Positions 1-8,720 are shown, counted from the stretch's first letter. The stretch: 64,000 bases of DNA from Marinilongibacter aquaticus (GCF_020149935.1 NZ_CP083757.1:806001-870000); one strand, 5' to 3'. Numbers and translations are program-made. The notes: a model not told the origin generated them from the sequence alone.

Positions 1-202
1 CTTCTTAAAACACTGAAAATATGGCCTTAGTGGAGATGAAGGCAAAAGATTATATAGTGGTTTCAAGTCACTCTGACATGCAATATAATAACAAAAGGAG
101 TGGATGTAAACTTTAGAATTTCAGAATTGTTGCCTTAACAAGTAAAAAATTTCTATTTGAAAATAAATAATTAGAATAATACAATACACCTTAGAATTTT
201 GC
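1..202. other. AT-rich stretch without a gene
   Basis: No open reading frame with coding character was found on either strand. The stretch lies beyond the terminator of the sulfate-assimilation operon and is AT-rich. It may hold the upstream or downstream region of a neighbour outside the window, but no promoter, hairpin or repeat could be supported. Confidence 0.5.
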
Positions 203-232
203 AAAAAAAATGGGAATCGTTGCCGACTCCCA
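203..232 (-). terminator. Intrinsic terminator of the sulfate-assimilation operon
   Basis: On the minus strand, TGGGAGTCG and CGATTCCCA form a nine-pair stem with one G-T wobble around a GCAA tetraloop. Eight T residues follow directly. It lies 27 bp after the cysN stop codon, so it should end the transcript running from the sulfite reductase gene through cysN. Confidence 0.85.
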
Positions 233-259
233 CATCAAATTATTATAAAATTTTAACAA

Positions 260-1516
260 TTATTGGACAAAACCAAGACCCACTGTATTGTTGCTCATGG
301 GGTCGATGAGAATAAAAGCTCCATTCGCTGGATTGTCCATATAGGCGTCGGCAAAAATCTCACCTGCCGTTTTCAATTGTATCAAACCGATTTCGTTCAG
401 AGCGATTTCTGAACGCTCCGAAGATTCCGTAAGGTGCTCGACATCCAACACCGAATCGATGGACACCACCTTGGCTTTTTGGGCGTTCACTCCATGCTGT
501 AGGATATAATTTTTACCCGCCGACATCGGCGTGCCGTCCATCCAGCACACTTTTGCCGAAAGGGCCTTTCTCCCTTCGGGCTCTTCGCCTGCCTTCACCA
601 ACATATTGCCTCTGCTTACATCAATATCGTCTTCAAGCGTAACGGCCACCGAATCACCCGCCACAGCATGCTGCAATTGGGTTTCAAACTTTTCGATGGT
701 CTTGATTTTCGAAGATTGACGCCCCGGCAAAGCCACCACTTCGTCGCCCACAGCGAGATCGCCGCTGGAAATACGGCCAGCGTATCCTCTGTAATCGTGA
801 TATTCTTCAGTTTTCGGACGGATCACATGCTGTACGCCCATTCGAGCCGGCACTTTTTCACTGCCCACACGCTGCTGACGGTTTTCAATGCCCTCCAATA
901 CTGAAAGCAAAGAATCGCCACCGTACCAAGGCATTTCTTTCGACTTTGTGGTGATATTCTCTCCATAAAGCGAAGAGATCGGAATAAACGTGATCTTCTG
1001 TCCTTCGAATCCAGATTTGCCCACAGCCGCTTCAAAATCCGCTTTTATTTCTTCAAAACGTGATTGATCGTAACCTACCAAATCCATCTTGTTGACAGCC
1101 ACGATCACTTCCTCAACACGAAGAAGCGAACTGATATAATAGTGCCTTTTGGTTTGTTCAGAAACGCCGTTCCGCGAATCAATCAAAATAATCGACACTG
1201 AGGCATTGCTGGCTCCAGTCACCATATTTCGCGTATATTCGAAATGGCCCGGTGTATCGGCAATGATGTACTTTCTTTGCGGCGTATTGAAATAAATATG
1301 GGCCACATCGATGGTAATCCCCTGCTCTCTTTCGGCAATCAGGCCGTCTGTCAGCAAGGAAAGATCGGTAAAATCCAAACCTTTGCGTTTGGAAGCCGCC
1401 TCCAGGGCTTCGATCTTGTCTTTTGTAATCGATTTTGTTTCGTAGAGCAAGCGGCCGATCAGTGTACTTTTTCCGTCGTCTACAGAGCCTGCCGTAGCTA
1501 TCCTTAATATGTCCAT
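260..1516 (-). CDS. cysN: Sulfate adenylyltransferase subunit 1 (GTPase subunit)
   Basis: CysN is the regulatory GTPase of ATP sulfurylase. GTP hydrolysis drives CysD to form adenosine 5'-phosphosulfate from sulfate and ATP in the cytoplasm. The 418-residue product has an EF-Tu-like G domain: P-loop GSVDDGKST near the N terminus, then DTPGH and NKMD, followed by beta-barrel domains with the PKTEEYHDYRGYAG stretch. An upstream in-frame ATG at 1567 exists, but the protein family begins at MDILRIATAGSVDDG, so the start at 1516 is preferred. There is no fused CysC kinase domain, which fits a pathway that reduces APS directly. It is the last gene of the operon, 81 bp after cysD. Confidence 0.95.
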   Translation of the reverse strand: MDILRIATAGSVDDGKSTLIGRLLYETKSITKDKIEALEAASKRKGLDFTDLSLLTDGLIAEREQGITIDVAHIYFNTPQRKYIIADTPGHFEYTRNMVTGASNASVSIILIDSRNGVSEQTKRHYYISSLLRVEEVIVAVNKMDLVGYDQSRFEEIKADFEAAVGKSGFEGQKITFIPISSLYGENITTKSKEMPWYGGDSLLSVLEGIENRQQRVGSEKVPARMGVQHVIRPKTEEYHDYRGYAGRISSGDLAVGDEVVALPGRQSSKIKTIEKFETQLQHAVAGDSVAVTLEDDIDVSRGNMLVKAGEEPEGRKALSAKVCWMDGTPMSAGKNYILQHGVNAQKAKVVSIDSVLDVEHLTESSERSEIALNEIGLIQLKTAGEIFADAYMDNPANGAFILIDPMSNNTVGLGFVQ

Positions 1517-1597
1517 TTTCTTCTTTTTGATGTTGAGAACTGCCTGATTTCGTTGCAGTTTCTGCACGATACAGCCCTCAAACTTTCAAATTCTAAA

Positions 1598-2527
1598 TTA
1601 AAAATATCCTTGTTGTTTTCTTTTTTCCATCGCCGCCTCAGAGCGTTTGTCATCAATACGTGCTCCACGCTCCGAAATTTCGGCTTCCAGAATTTCGTCG
1701 ATTATGGTATCGATGTTGTCTGCGGTGGAATCTACTGCGGCCGTACAGGTCATGTCGCCCACGGTGCGGAAACGCACTGTTTTTTCGTAAGGCACCTCAT
1801 CTTCCGATTTGTTGATGAACTCAGAATCCGACCAGATCATGCCGTCGCGATCGAAAACCTGACGTTGGTGAGCAAAATAGATTGAAGGAATATCCATTGC
1901 CTCCTCTTTGATGTAATTCCACACATCCAGTTCGGTCCAGTTCGAGATCGGGAATACACGCACGTTCTCTCCGATTTCGATACGGCCGTTCAACATGTCG
2001 AACATTTCGGGGCGTTGCTTTTTGGCATCCCACTGACCGAAGTCGTCACGCACAGAGAAGATACGCTCTTTGGCACGGGCCTTTTCCTCGTCGCGGCGGG
2101 CACCGCCAATGCAGGCGTCGAACTTGTTGCGTTCTATGGTGTTCAGGAGAGTAACGGTCTGCAAGGCGTTCCGGCTGGCGTACTTGCCCGTTTCTTCTTT
2201 CACGTTACCGGCACGAATATCGTCTTCCACAAGACCCACGATCAACTCAAGACCAAGCTCGGCCACCAGTTTATCGCGAAACTCAATGGTTTCTGGGAAA
2301 TTGTGCCCCGTATCCACATGCACGAGCGGAAAAGGGATTTTACCCGGATAGAAGGCCTTTTGGGCCAAACGTACCAAGGTGATCGAGTCCTTTCCGCCTG
2401 AAAATAAAATGGCCGGACGCTCGAACTGGGCCGCCACCTCTCGCATAATATAGATCGCCTCGTCTTCCAACTGTCGAGGGAAACTCCTGTTTGAATCGTA
2501 ATCAGTTCTATTCTCCAATGCTGTCAC
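1598..2527 (-). CDS. cysD: Sulfate adenylyltransferase subunit 2 (catalytic)
   Basis: CysD is the catalytic subunit of ATP sulfurylase and works as a heterodimer with CysN, encoded just downstream. The 309-residue protein is of usual length. It has the PP-loop ATP-pyrophosphatase motif SGGKDS (about residues 44-49), the family stretch VDTGHNFPET, the RRDEEKARAKER segment and the C-terminal tail ERKQQGYF-like ending (MEKRKQQGYF). The start at MTALENRTDY gives the expected N terminus. It follows cysH by 33 bp in the same direction, so the pair is almost certainly cotranscribed. Confidence 0.96.
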   Translation of the reverse strand: MTALENRTDYDSNRSFPRQLEDEAIYIMREVAAQFERPAILFSGGKDSITLVRLAQKAFYPGKIPFPLVHVDTGHNFPETIEFRDKLVAELGLELIVGLVEDDIRAGNVKEETGKYASRNALQTVTLLNTIERNKFDACIGGARRDEEKARAKERIFSVRDDFGQWDAKKQRPEMFDMLNGRIEIGENVRVFPISNWTELDVWNYIKEEAMDIPSIYFAHQRQVFDRDGMIWSDSEFINKSEDEVPYEKTVRFRTVGDMTCTAAVDSTADNIDTIIDEILEAEISERGARIDDKRSEAAMEKRKQQGYF

Positions 2528-2560
2528 AAATCTTTATTTTATATCAATCAATTCTGTTCT

Positions 2561-3232
2561 TTACGAGGCATGAAGCCCACATTCTTTTTTCGACTCTTCC
2601 CAGTACCAACGCCCTGCCCGCGGCTCTTCGCCCTCCATTATTGCCCGGGTACATGGGCCGCAGCCGATACTCACAAATCCTTTTTTGTGCAGGCTGTTCT
2701 GCGGCACTTTGTTTTCTTTCAGGTATTCTTCAAGAGTTTCGAAAGTCCAATCGATAATCGGATTGAATTTGTACACCTGATTGGCCTCATCCCACTCCCA
2801 AATGGGCATATCGTGCCTGTTTTCGCTCTGTTCGGCACGCAAACCGGTGATCCATACCTTTGCCCCTTTCAAAGCTCGCCGCAAAGGTACTATTTTCCGA
2901 ATGAAACAGCATTCCTTCCGGTCTTCTACCGAATTGTAAAAGCTATGAAAGCCTTTGGCCTTCACCAATTCTTCGACCATCGCGGTATCCGGGAAATAGG
3001 TCGTAAATTCTTTTTTATATCGGGCCTTTGTCTTGTCCATCACCTCGTAGGTTTCCGGAAAATGGCGTCCCGTATCCAATGTAAACACTTCAATGGGCAA
3101 ATCGTTGGCGAAAATAGCGTGAGCTATCGCTTGATCTTCCTGCCCAAACGAGCTCGAAAAAACAATATCTGTATGGTTTTCCACCACCCATTTCAATCGC
3201 TCTTCCAAGCTTAATTTTTTCAACTCTTCCAT
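2561..3232 (-). CDS. cysH: Adenylyl-sulfate (APS) reductase, assimilatory, 4Fe-4S type
   Basis: This enzyme reduces activated sulfate to sulfite using thioredoxin. The 223-residue protein has the PAPS reductase fold with SSFGQEDQ near the N terminus and LDTGRHFPET. It carries both cysteine pairs, CC in ECCFIRK and CGPC, that ligate the 4Fe-4S cluster in APS-using enzymes, plus the catalytic ECGLH tail. PAPS-specific reductases lack the cluster pairs. The missing CysC kinase agrees with APS as substrate. It sits 6 bp after the transporter gene and 33 bp before cysD. Confidence 0.94.
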   Translation of the reverse strand: MEELKKLSLEERLKWVVENHTDIVFSSSFGQEDQAIAHAIFANDLPIEVFTLDTGRHFPETYEVMDKTKARYKKEFTTYFPDTAMVEELVKAKGFHSFYNSVEDRKECCFIRKIVPLRRALKGAKVWITGLRAEQSENRHDMPIWEWDEANQVYKFNPIIDWTFETLEEYLKENKVPQNSLHKKGFVSIGCGPCTRAIMEGEEPRAGRWYWEESKKECGLHAS

Positions 3233-3238
3233 AATCTA

Positions 3239-4120
3239 TTAAAACCAGAATCTAAAAATATTGACAATACTCAAGGCCACAATGACCACACCCACAGAAA
3301 CCATCAACCACTTGGCTGGAAATATCTTGACCAAATAAGCCCCCAAAGGAGCCGCAAAAATACCGCCAATTATCAGCCCTGCAATAGGCTGCCAAGCTTC
3401 GGTATCTATAAAGAGCATAAATATAGCCGTACTGAAAAAAGCCACGAAGAATTCGGCTGTATTCACCGTTCCAATGGTTTCCTTCGCAGGGTTTCCCTTT
3501 CGCAACAAATTTGAGGTTACCAAAGGACCCCAGCCTCCACCACCGATGGCATCGAAAAAGCCGCCATACAGACCAATCAAACCTAAATTTTTGTTGACGG
3601 GCGTTTTGGGTTTGCCCTTAAAGGCTTTATACAGAATAATACTGCCCAAAATAACCATGTACATGGAGATGAAAGGCTTGATCATATCGCCATTGAAAAC
3701 CTCGGAAATCATATAGGCCCCGATCATGGCTCCAATCACACCCGTAATCACAATACGAAAAAACAATCGCTTGTCGATATTCCCGAAATAAATGTGCGAA
3801 AGCCCAGATACCCCCGTGGTAAACACTTCCGCGGTGTGCACGCTGGCGGTGGCATACGAGGGCGGCACGCCCAAGCCCATGAGCATAGACGTACAGGTGG
3901 CACCGTAGGCCATACCCAAAGCCCCATCAATCAATTGGGCCAAAAAACCCACCAAAATATAAAAGTAGAAATTCGTATCGAGCACAAAATGCCCCGAGTC
4001 CAAGTTGATCACCACGCGGTATATCAATACCCCGACTAGGCCAAGCTTCATCAAAACCATCAATATGGCGATGGATTTGAAACGAATGTTGTCGCTAAGC
4101 GAAATTGCGAATTTTTCCAT
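3239..4120 (-). CDS. TSUP (TauE/SafE) family membrane transporter
   Basis: A 293-residue integral inner-membrane protein with about eight hydrophobic helices. It shows TSUP-family signatures: GFLAQLIDGALGMAYG in the first half and GGFFDAIGGGGWGP in the second, reflecting the internal duplication of the family. TSUP members move sulfite, sulfonates or sulfate. Because no other sulfate permease is present and the gene lies 6 bp upstream of cysH inside the operon, it probably supplies sulfate, or else exports excess sulfite. The sequence does not decide the direction. A hydrophobic N-terminal segment (residues 17-36) precedes the core. Confidence 0.85.
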   Translation of the reverse strand: MEKFAISLSDNIRFKSIAILMVLMKLGLVGVLIYRVVINLDSGHFVLDTNFYFYILVGFLAQLIDGALGMAYGATCTSMLMGLGVPPSYATASVHTAEVFTTGVSGLSHIYFGNIDKRLFFRIVITGVIGAMIGAYMISEVFNGDMIKPFISMYMVILGSIILYKAFKGKPKTPVNKNLGLIGLYGGFFDAIGGGGWGPLVTSNLLRKGNPAKETIGTVNTAEFFVAFFSTAIFMLFIDTEAWQPIAGLIIGGIFAAPLGAYLVKIFPAKWLMVSVGVVIVALSIVNIFRFWF

Positions 4121-4226
4121 TATCTGATTCTAAACCTCATGGACCACGAGTCCTTCTGTTGTACTTTAATGAGCAAACTATCCGGCTTTAATACCGAATA
4201 TTTTCTTAATCGATTCAACCCCAAAC

Positions 4227-4997
4227 CTACGCACATTCCTTCAACAAGCCAGAAGACTGCACATTCTCTGCCAAACTTTTGGCATCGATGGCCCGCACCA
4301 CATCACCAATTACAATCACAGCCGGATTTTTCATGCCGTTTGCTTCAGCCATTTCAAACAATTCTGAAGCTTTACCTGTACACGCTTTTTGATGTTTTGT
4401 GGCCACTTGTTGCAAAATGGCGGCTGGAATATCCCCTTTGCCCGCAGACAGCAGAATCTCGGCGATTTCTGCCAATTTACTCATGCCCATCAAAATGACC
4501 ATCGTCGCGTTCGATTGGGCTGCTTGCCGCACATCGCGACTGAGGCTGCCGTCCTTTTTGTGGCCCGTGATCACCCAATAACCATCCGAAAAATTCCGAT
4601 CCGTTAAAGGGATTCCTGCCAAACCGATGGCATTCACGGAAGAAACCCCGGGAATATACTCCCAATCGATGCCCTGAGACAATGCGTAGTTTATTTCCTC
4701 TACACCGCGACCAAAAACAAAAGGATCACCGCCTTTCAAACGCAGCACCGTTCCCTTTTCATTGGCCTTTTGCACAATCAGTTCATTGATTTTATCCTGT
4801 GAAATACCTCTTTTATGCCCCTGCTTTCCCACGTAGATTTTCTCGCAGCCTTCGCCACAATGCGACAACAAATCTGCATTGGCCAAATGGTCGTACAAAA
4901 CCACGTCTGCCGTAGCCAAGGCCTTCACGGCCTTCAGCGTAATCAGCTCTGGATCGCCAGGGCCAGCACCCACCAAAATCAATTTTCGCTCTTGCAT
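4227..4997 (-). CDS. cobA: Uroporphyrinogen-III C-methyltransferase
   Basis: This enzyme transfers two methyl groups from S-adenosylmethionine to uroporphyrinogen III, giving precorrin-2, the first step to siroheme. Motifs include VGAGPGDPELIT at the N terminus, GGDPFVFGRG, and the central IPGVSSVNA. The 256-residue length matches a stand-alone SUMT without the CysG oxidase/ferrochelatase half, so that step must be encoded elsewhere. The start is set at 4997, where ATG shares one base with the sulfite reductase stop (TGATG), implying translational coupling. A longer frame reaches 5030 but only by entering the upstream gene. Confidence 0.93.
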   Translation of the reverse strand: MQERKLILVGAGPGDPELITLKAVKALATADVVLYDHLANADLLSHCGEGCEKIYVGKQGHKRGISQDKINELIVQKANEKGTVLRLKGGDPFVFGRGVEEINYALSQGIDWEYIPGVSSVNAIGLAGIPLTDRNFSDGYWVITGHKKDGSLSRDVRQAAQSNATMVILMGMSKLAEIAEILLSAGKGDIPAAILQQVATKHQKACTGKASELFEMAEANGMKNPAVIVIGDVVRAIDAKSLAENVQSSGLLKECA

Positions 4998-7078
4998 CAG
5001 GCTTGTACCAAAGTATTTTCCTTTCTCCACTTGATCGCTTTGTTCAAGAAATATTCTGCCTTTTGCAAATAATCTTTCGCAAACTCTTCACTCGGCTCGT
5101 TTTTCTTGATCTGCAAGATTTGCTCTGCAACCAATCCGCCAAATTCTTCTTGATAATGCTCGTCGAAATCGGCGATTACCTTCATTTGCGTGTTGGTTTT
5201 TACATTTTTATCCAAAAGCAAAGCCTTGGCTGCATTCACTTGAGAAGAATACGCATGATAAATGGCGTCGGCAAATTTCGTTTCTTGTAAAGCTTCTTTG
5301 GCATTATCGATTTTCTCTTCCGATTCGAGCAACAAGGTGCCCACCAAATCCACGATCACAGACGCACACTCACCCACTCCGATTTCGGTTTTGAATTGCT
5401 CATCGCGACCCCAATCCACGAAATCACTGTCTTCCAGATTCTCCGTTTCGCCCAAAGGCTTCAACAAATCGTAGAAATATATTTTACCTTGACGATCGTA
5501 ATACGCATTGAAACGCTCGCCTTCTTCTTTGTTCGTATTGTAATCCGAAATCACCATTTGCAAAACCTGAGGCCCACGCTTGCTCGGCACTTTGATTACT
5601 TTTTCGGCCGCCCGGCCCACGCCATCGCCTACTGTTCCGCCACCCAGCAAAACTTGCAAAGCGGGCATCACGCGTTTGTCTTTCGATTTCATGCTGCTGC
5701 CATGGAAACCAATATTGGCCATGCCATGCTGCCCGCAAGAATTCATACAACCCGAAATTTTGATATTTATATCGTGGTTTTTCAACAATTCGGGGAAATC
5801 ACGTTCCAAAGTTTCTTCAAACACTTTGGTCACTGCGGTACTGTCTGAAATCGCCAAATTACAGGTATCGGTACCGGGGCAAGCGGTAATATTTACCGCA
5901 CTGTTAGCACCCAATCCCGCATATCCATGAGCGGTCAGTACCGAAAACACATAGGCCAAATTGGCTTCGGGCACATTCCGAAGGAAAAGCCCCTGATTGA
6001 TTGACACACGTACGTCGTTGCCGATATATCCTTCCAAAGCGGCAATCAATTCACGCGAAACCGTGGTACTCATATTACCCAAAGGTACACGCACATAAAC
6101 GCCAAAAAGCCCTTCTTGCTTTTGCTCGATCACATTGGTTTCTTTCCAAAGAGCGAAAGCCGCTTCATCCAGATCTGTCGGCTGATCGGCTACCTTGTTG
6201 GCCAACTCTGGACCTTCGGATGGCAAATCGATTTTATACGATTTCGATTTCAGAGCCAATCGCTCCTCCTCTACCAATTCCATGAAAGTTTCGAAACCAA
6301 TCTTTTCCACCAAGAATTTCATTCTGGCCTTGTTGCGGCTGTTTCTTTCGCCATTGCGGTCGAATACACGCAGTACAGCTTCCGTAAAAGGAATTATCTG
6401 ATCTTCAGGCAGAAATTCATAAGCCAAATCGGCCATTCTGGGTTGGGCACCCAAGCCGCCGCCCACTACGACCTTGAAACCTCTCAAACCGTTTTTCACC
6501 TTGGGTATAAAGCCCAAATCGTGCATATACGAAAGAGCGGTATCCTCATCGTTGCTCGAAAAAGAAAATTTCATTTTCCTTCCCATGTCTTGGCAAATTG
6601 GGTTACGCAAGAAATAAGAGAAAGTGGCATGTGCATAAGGTGTCACATCAAAAGGCTCTTCCTTGTCCACTCCAGCCGTGACAGAAGCCGTGACATTCCG
6701 CACAGTATTTCCGCAGGCTTCACGCATGGTCACTTTGTCTTTTTCCAGTTCGCTCCACAATTGAGGTGTGCGATCCAAGCTCACAAAGTGTATCTGAATA
6801 TCTTGACGCGTAGTGAAATGCAGATTCCCTGTAGAATATTCGTCCGACACATCCGCAATTCTTCTCCACTGGTCGAATGTCATTTTCCCGTAGGGCAATT
6901 TAATCCGTACCATTTGTACGCCCTGCTGACGCTGCCCGTACACTCCACGAGCCAAACGCAGGCTACGAAATTTCTCTTCGACAATCTTGCCTTCTTGGAA
7001 CAAGCGAATTTTCCGTTCAAGATCGATAATGTCTTTTTCAACTAACGGATTCTCCAATTCTGTCCTGAAACTCTGCAT
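4997..7078 (-). CDS. sir: Siroheme-dependent sulfite reductase with C-terminal HEPN-like domain
   Basis: Reduces sulfite to sulfide with six electrons. The 693-residue protein has two nitrite/sulfite-reductase half-domains (about 50-120 and 320-385), the ACGNTVRNVTAS substrate/siroheme segment (121-132), and four cysteines C400, C406, C444 and C448 in CPGTDTC and CMNSC that bind the 4Fe-4S cluster and siroheme iron. No flavoprotein subunit is encoded nearby, so ferredoxin is the likely donor. Residues about 585-690 form an added all-helical domain with the pattern YHAYSSQVNAAKALLL, typical of HEPN folds. It is the first gene of the operon and overlaps cobA by one base. A nitrite reductase role is possible but the operon argues for sulfite. 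Confidence 0.93.
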   Translation of the reverse strand: MQSFRTELENPLVEKDIIDLERKIRLFQEGKIVEEKFRSLRLARGVYGQRQQGVQMVRIKLPYGKMTFDQWRRIADVSDEYSTGNLHFTTRQDIQIHFVSLDRTPQLWSELEKDKVTMREACGNTVRNVTASVTAGVDKEEPFDVTPYAHATFSYFLRNPICQDMGRKMKFSFSSNDEDTALSYMHDLGFIPKVKNGLRGFKVVVGGGLGAQPRMADLAYEFLPEDQIIPFTEAVLRVFDRNGERNSRNKARMKFLVEKIGFETFMELVEEERLALKSKSYKIDLPSEGPELANKVADQPTDLDEAAFALWKETNVIEQKQEGLFGVYVRVPLGNMSTTVSRELIAALEGYIGNDVRVSINQGLFLRNVPEANLAYVFSVLTAHGYAGLGANSAVNITACPGTDTCNLAISDSTAVTKVFEETLERDFPELLKNHDINIKISGCMNSCGQHGMANIGFHGSSMKSKDKRVMPALQVLLGGGTVGDGVGRAAEKVIKVPSKRGPQVLQMVISDYNTNKEEGERFNAYYDRQGKIYFYDLLKPLGETENLEDSDFVDWGRDEQFKTEIGVGECASVIVDLVGTLLLESEEKIDNAKEALQETKFADAIYHAYSSQVNAAKALLLDKNVKTNTQMKVIADFDEHYQEEFGGLVAEQILQIKKNEPSEEFAKDYLQKAEYFLNKAIKWRKENTLVQA

Positions 7079-7110
7079 AGTATTTTCCCTTTTTACGTAT
7101 GATTGGTTTA

Positions 7111-7118
7111 CAAAGATA
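7111..7118 (-). promoter_or_regulatory. Promoter -7 element of the sulfate-assimilation operon
   Basis: Minus strand reads TATCTTTG, a full match to the Bacteroidota consensus TAnnTTTG. Transcription would begin near 7104, giving a leader of about 26 nt before the sulfite reductase ATG. No TTTG is seen at the usual -33 distance; that position is occupied by the palindrome at 7126-7142. Confidence 0.7.
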
Positions 7119-7125
7119 TTAATAA

Positions 7126-7142
7126 TCTACTAACTTGGTAGA
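7126..7142. promoter_or_regulatory. Palindromic operator upstream of the sulfate-assimilation operon
   Basis: Plus strand reads TCTACTAAcTTGGTAGA: two 8-bp arms around a single central base, with one mismatch. It spans roughly -22 to -38 relative to the predicted start, covering the -33 region, so a bound dimer would directly affect polymerase. The regulator is not encoded in this window. An Rrf2/CymR-type regulator is one possibility, but that is inference. Confidence 0.65.
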
Positions 7143-7231
7143 CTATATAGATTTATAATCAAAAAAAAGTCGAATCTTCATACCCCATTTTAATTTATTC
7201 CTATCCGAAAACGGTCGAAAAGACCTTCTGA

Positions 7232-8137
7232 TCAAATCGAATACGTTTTCCCTTCTTCGGCCAAAACCGCGTTTTGGAATACCGATTTGGCCTCAATCAA
7301 ATGTTGATCCAGATTTTTGTAACGCGAAGAAAAGTGTCCCAATACCAATTTTTTCACAGCCGCACATTTCGCAATTTCGGCCGCTTGTGAAGCCGTACTG
7401 TGCTGCGTCATTTCTGCACGCGACTTCAATTCGTCGGTAAAAGTAGCCTCGTGGTAAAGCAAATTAGCCCCTTCAATTATGGGAATCAAATCGGGCTTAT
7501 AGGCCGTATCCGAGCAATAAGCCAACTTTTTCTCTGGCGTGCCCGGAATAGTATAGTCTGAAGATTTAAAGATTTCGCCCGTCATCGGGTCTTCCACATC
7601 CAACCCTTCTTTCAACATGCCCATAAAATGCACTGGAAAGTTTTCGGGCAATTTATCGGCCAGAATGTGCCGCTTCCCTTCTGCCCTGCTGATCAAAAAG
7701 CCCGTTGTGGGAATGCGGTGAATCAAAGGGAAGCTTTCGATCTTGAAAAAAGTTTTGTCCAAAACCAACTCCACTTCTTTATTCTGGGTGGGCACGAAAA
7801 TCAGTTCATAATTCAGTTTATTGTTCGAATTCTCGATTTGCAATTCGATGATTTTGATCAAATCGGGCGGCCCGATCAAGGTCAAAGGTTCTTTTCTTTG
7901 ACTTAAACTCAAACTAGACAACAGTCCGGCCAAACCGAAGTAGTGATCGCCGTGCAAATGGCTTATACAAATTGTTTTCAGCTTATTCGGCTTAATCTTC
8001 TGCTCGAGCAAACGGTATTGTGTGGCCTCTCCACAGTCGATCAGCACATACTCGTTGTCAATTTGTACCAAAAAAGCCGAAGGGTGTTTTCCCAGTTGTG
8101 GAGTAGCGGATCCTGTGCCTAAAACTGTGAATTTCAA
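7232..8137 (-). CDS. rnz: Ribonuclease Z
   Basis: A metallo-beta-lactamase-fold endonuclease that trims tRNA 3' ends. The 301-residue length is normal. The zinc motif HLHGDH lies at residues 60-65, with DCGEATQYRL before it, EATF and the downstream LGHFSSRY segment (histidine ligand) near the C terminus. The frame begins MKFTVLGTGSATP, the standard start. It follows the STAS-like gene by 12 bp, suggesting cotranscription. Confidence 0.95.
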   Translation of the reverse strand: MKFTVLGTGSATPQLGKHPSAFLVQIDNEYVLIDCGEATQYRLLEQKIKPNKLKTICISHLHGDHYFGLAGLLSSLSLSQRKEPLTLIGPPDLIKIIELQIENSNNKLNYELIFVPTQNKEVELVLDKTFFKIESFPLIHRIPTTGFLISRAEGKRHILADKLPENFPVHFMGMLKEGLDVEDPMTGEIFKSSDYTIPGTPEKKLAYCSDTAYKPDLIPIIEGANLLYHEATFTDELKSRAEMTQHSTASQAAEIAKCAAVKKLVLGHFSSRYKNLDQHLIEAKSVFQNAVLAEEGKTYSI

Positions 8138-8149
8138 ATTAAACTCTTT

Positions 8150-8500
8150 TTATTCTCCCAATTCCTCTTTGAACTGCCTCTCCAATTCATGCATCATGAT
8201 GGCCTCTTCGGCTTCGTGCACAGTGGGCAGAAAAACAATATGATCAAAACCCCATTTCTCGACAATTGGTTTCGCATTCAACTCGGCCACCACGATCAAT
8301 ATGCCCCCGCTCTCTTCAATTTGCTTCTCCACCGCAACAATATCCTCCTCGTTCGGGACCGTCTTGGCCTGCAATACAAAGTCGCGAAAACCCTCACCTT
8401 CTATTTGTTTTCCAATCAAAACCTGAAGTTTTTGCCCCTCGGCTGCATTCGTTTCTGTCAACAGCATATACTGCTCTTTTGCTTCTTCTCGAAATTGCAT
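8150..8500 (-). CDS. Small STAS-like protein, probably degenerate
   Basis: A 116-residue protein with no signal peptide or membrane segment. Its tail, PTVHEAEEAIMMHELERQF, resembles the tails of anti-sigma-factor-antagonist (STAS) proteins that precede ribonuclease Z in related bacteria. The central beta strand ILIVVAEL and a helix-strand pattern also fit STAS. The DxSG phosphoacceptor motif of true antagonists is absent, so a phospho-switch role is unlikely. The assignment rests on the tail and the neighbourhood and is tentative. Confidence 0.5.
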   Translation of the reverse strand: MQFREEAKEQYMLLTETNAAEGQKLQVLIGKQIEGEGFRDFVLQAKTVPNEEDIVAVEKQIEESGGILIVVAELNAKPIVEKWGFDHIVFLPTVHEAEEAIMMHELERQFKEELGE

Positions 8501-8720
8501 ACATCAAATGTTTTTTGTTTTGAATACTACCTTTACGGCTCCTGATTAAAGCTGTTGTTCTTTTAAAAAGCTTTTGACCGTCTTTGCAAAAAAGCCGATG
8601 GCAAGGTAAATTTTATTTTCGAAAACCGAAGCAATCGAAATGATTTTAGGTCAATGGGCCACTTATTCAAAGATAAATTAGATTTTCAGGGGTCAAGTCA
8701 TGGCTTGAAATTTTAATTTG

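Noticed and set aside
2570-3214. 214-residue plus-strand open frame opposite cysH
   Set aside because: No recognisable motif; the cysH reading has all cluster and catalytic cysteines.
6116-7045. 309-residue plus-strand open frame opposite the sulfite reductase gene
   Set aside because: Its translation shows no family pattern, and the opposite strand codes for a clear siroheme sulfite reductase with intact motifs. It is a shadow of that gene.
7180-7231. Terminator after ribonuclease Z
   Set aside because: Only a four- to five-pair stem around GGTC and GACC could be found, without an adjacent T-run.
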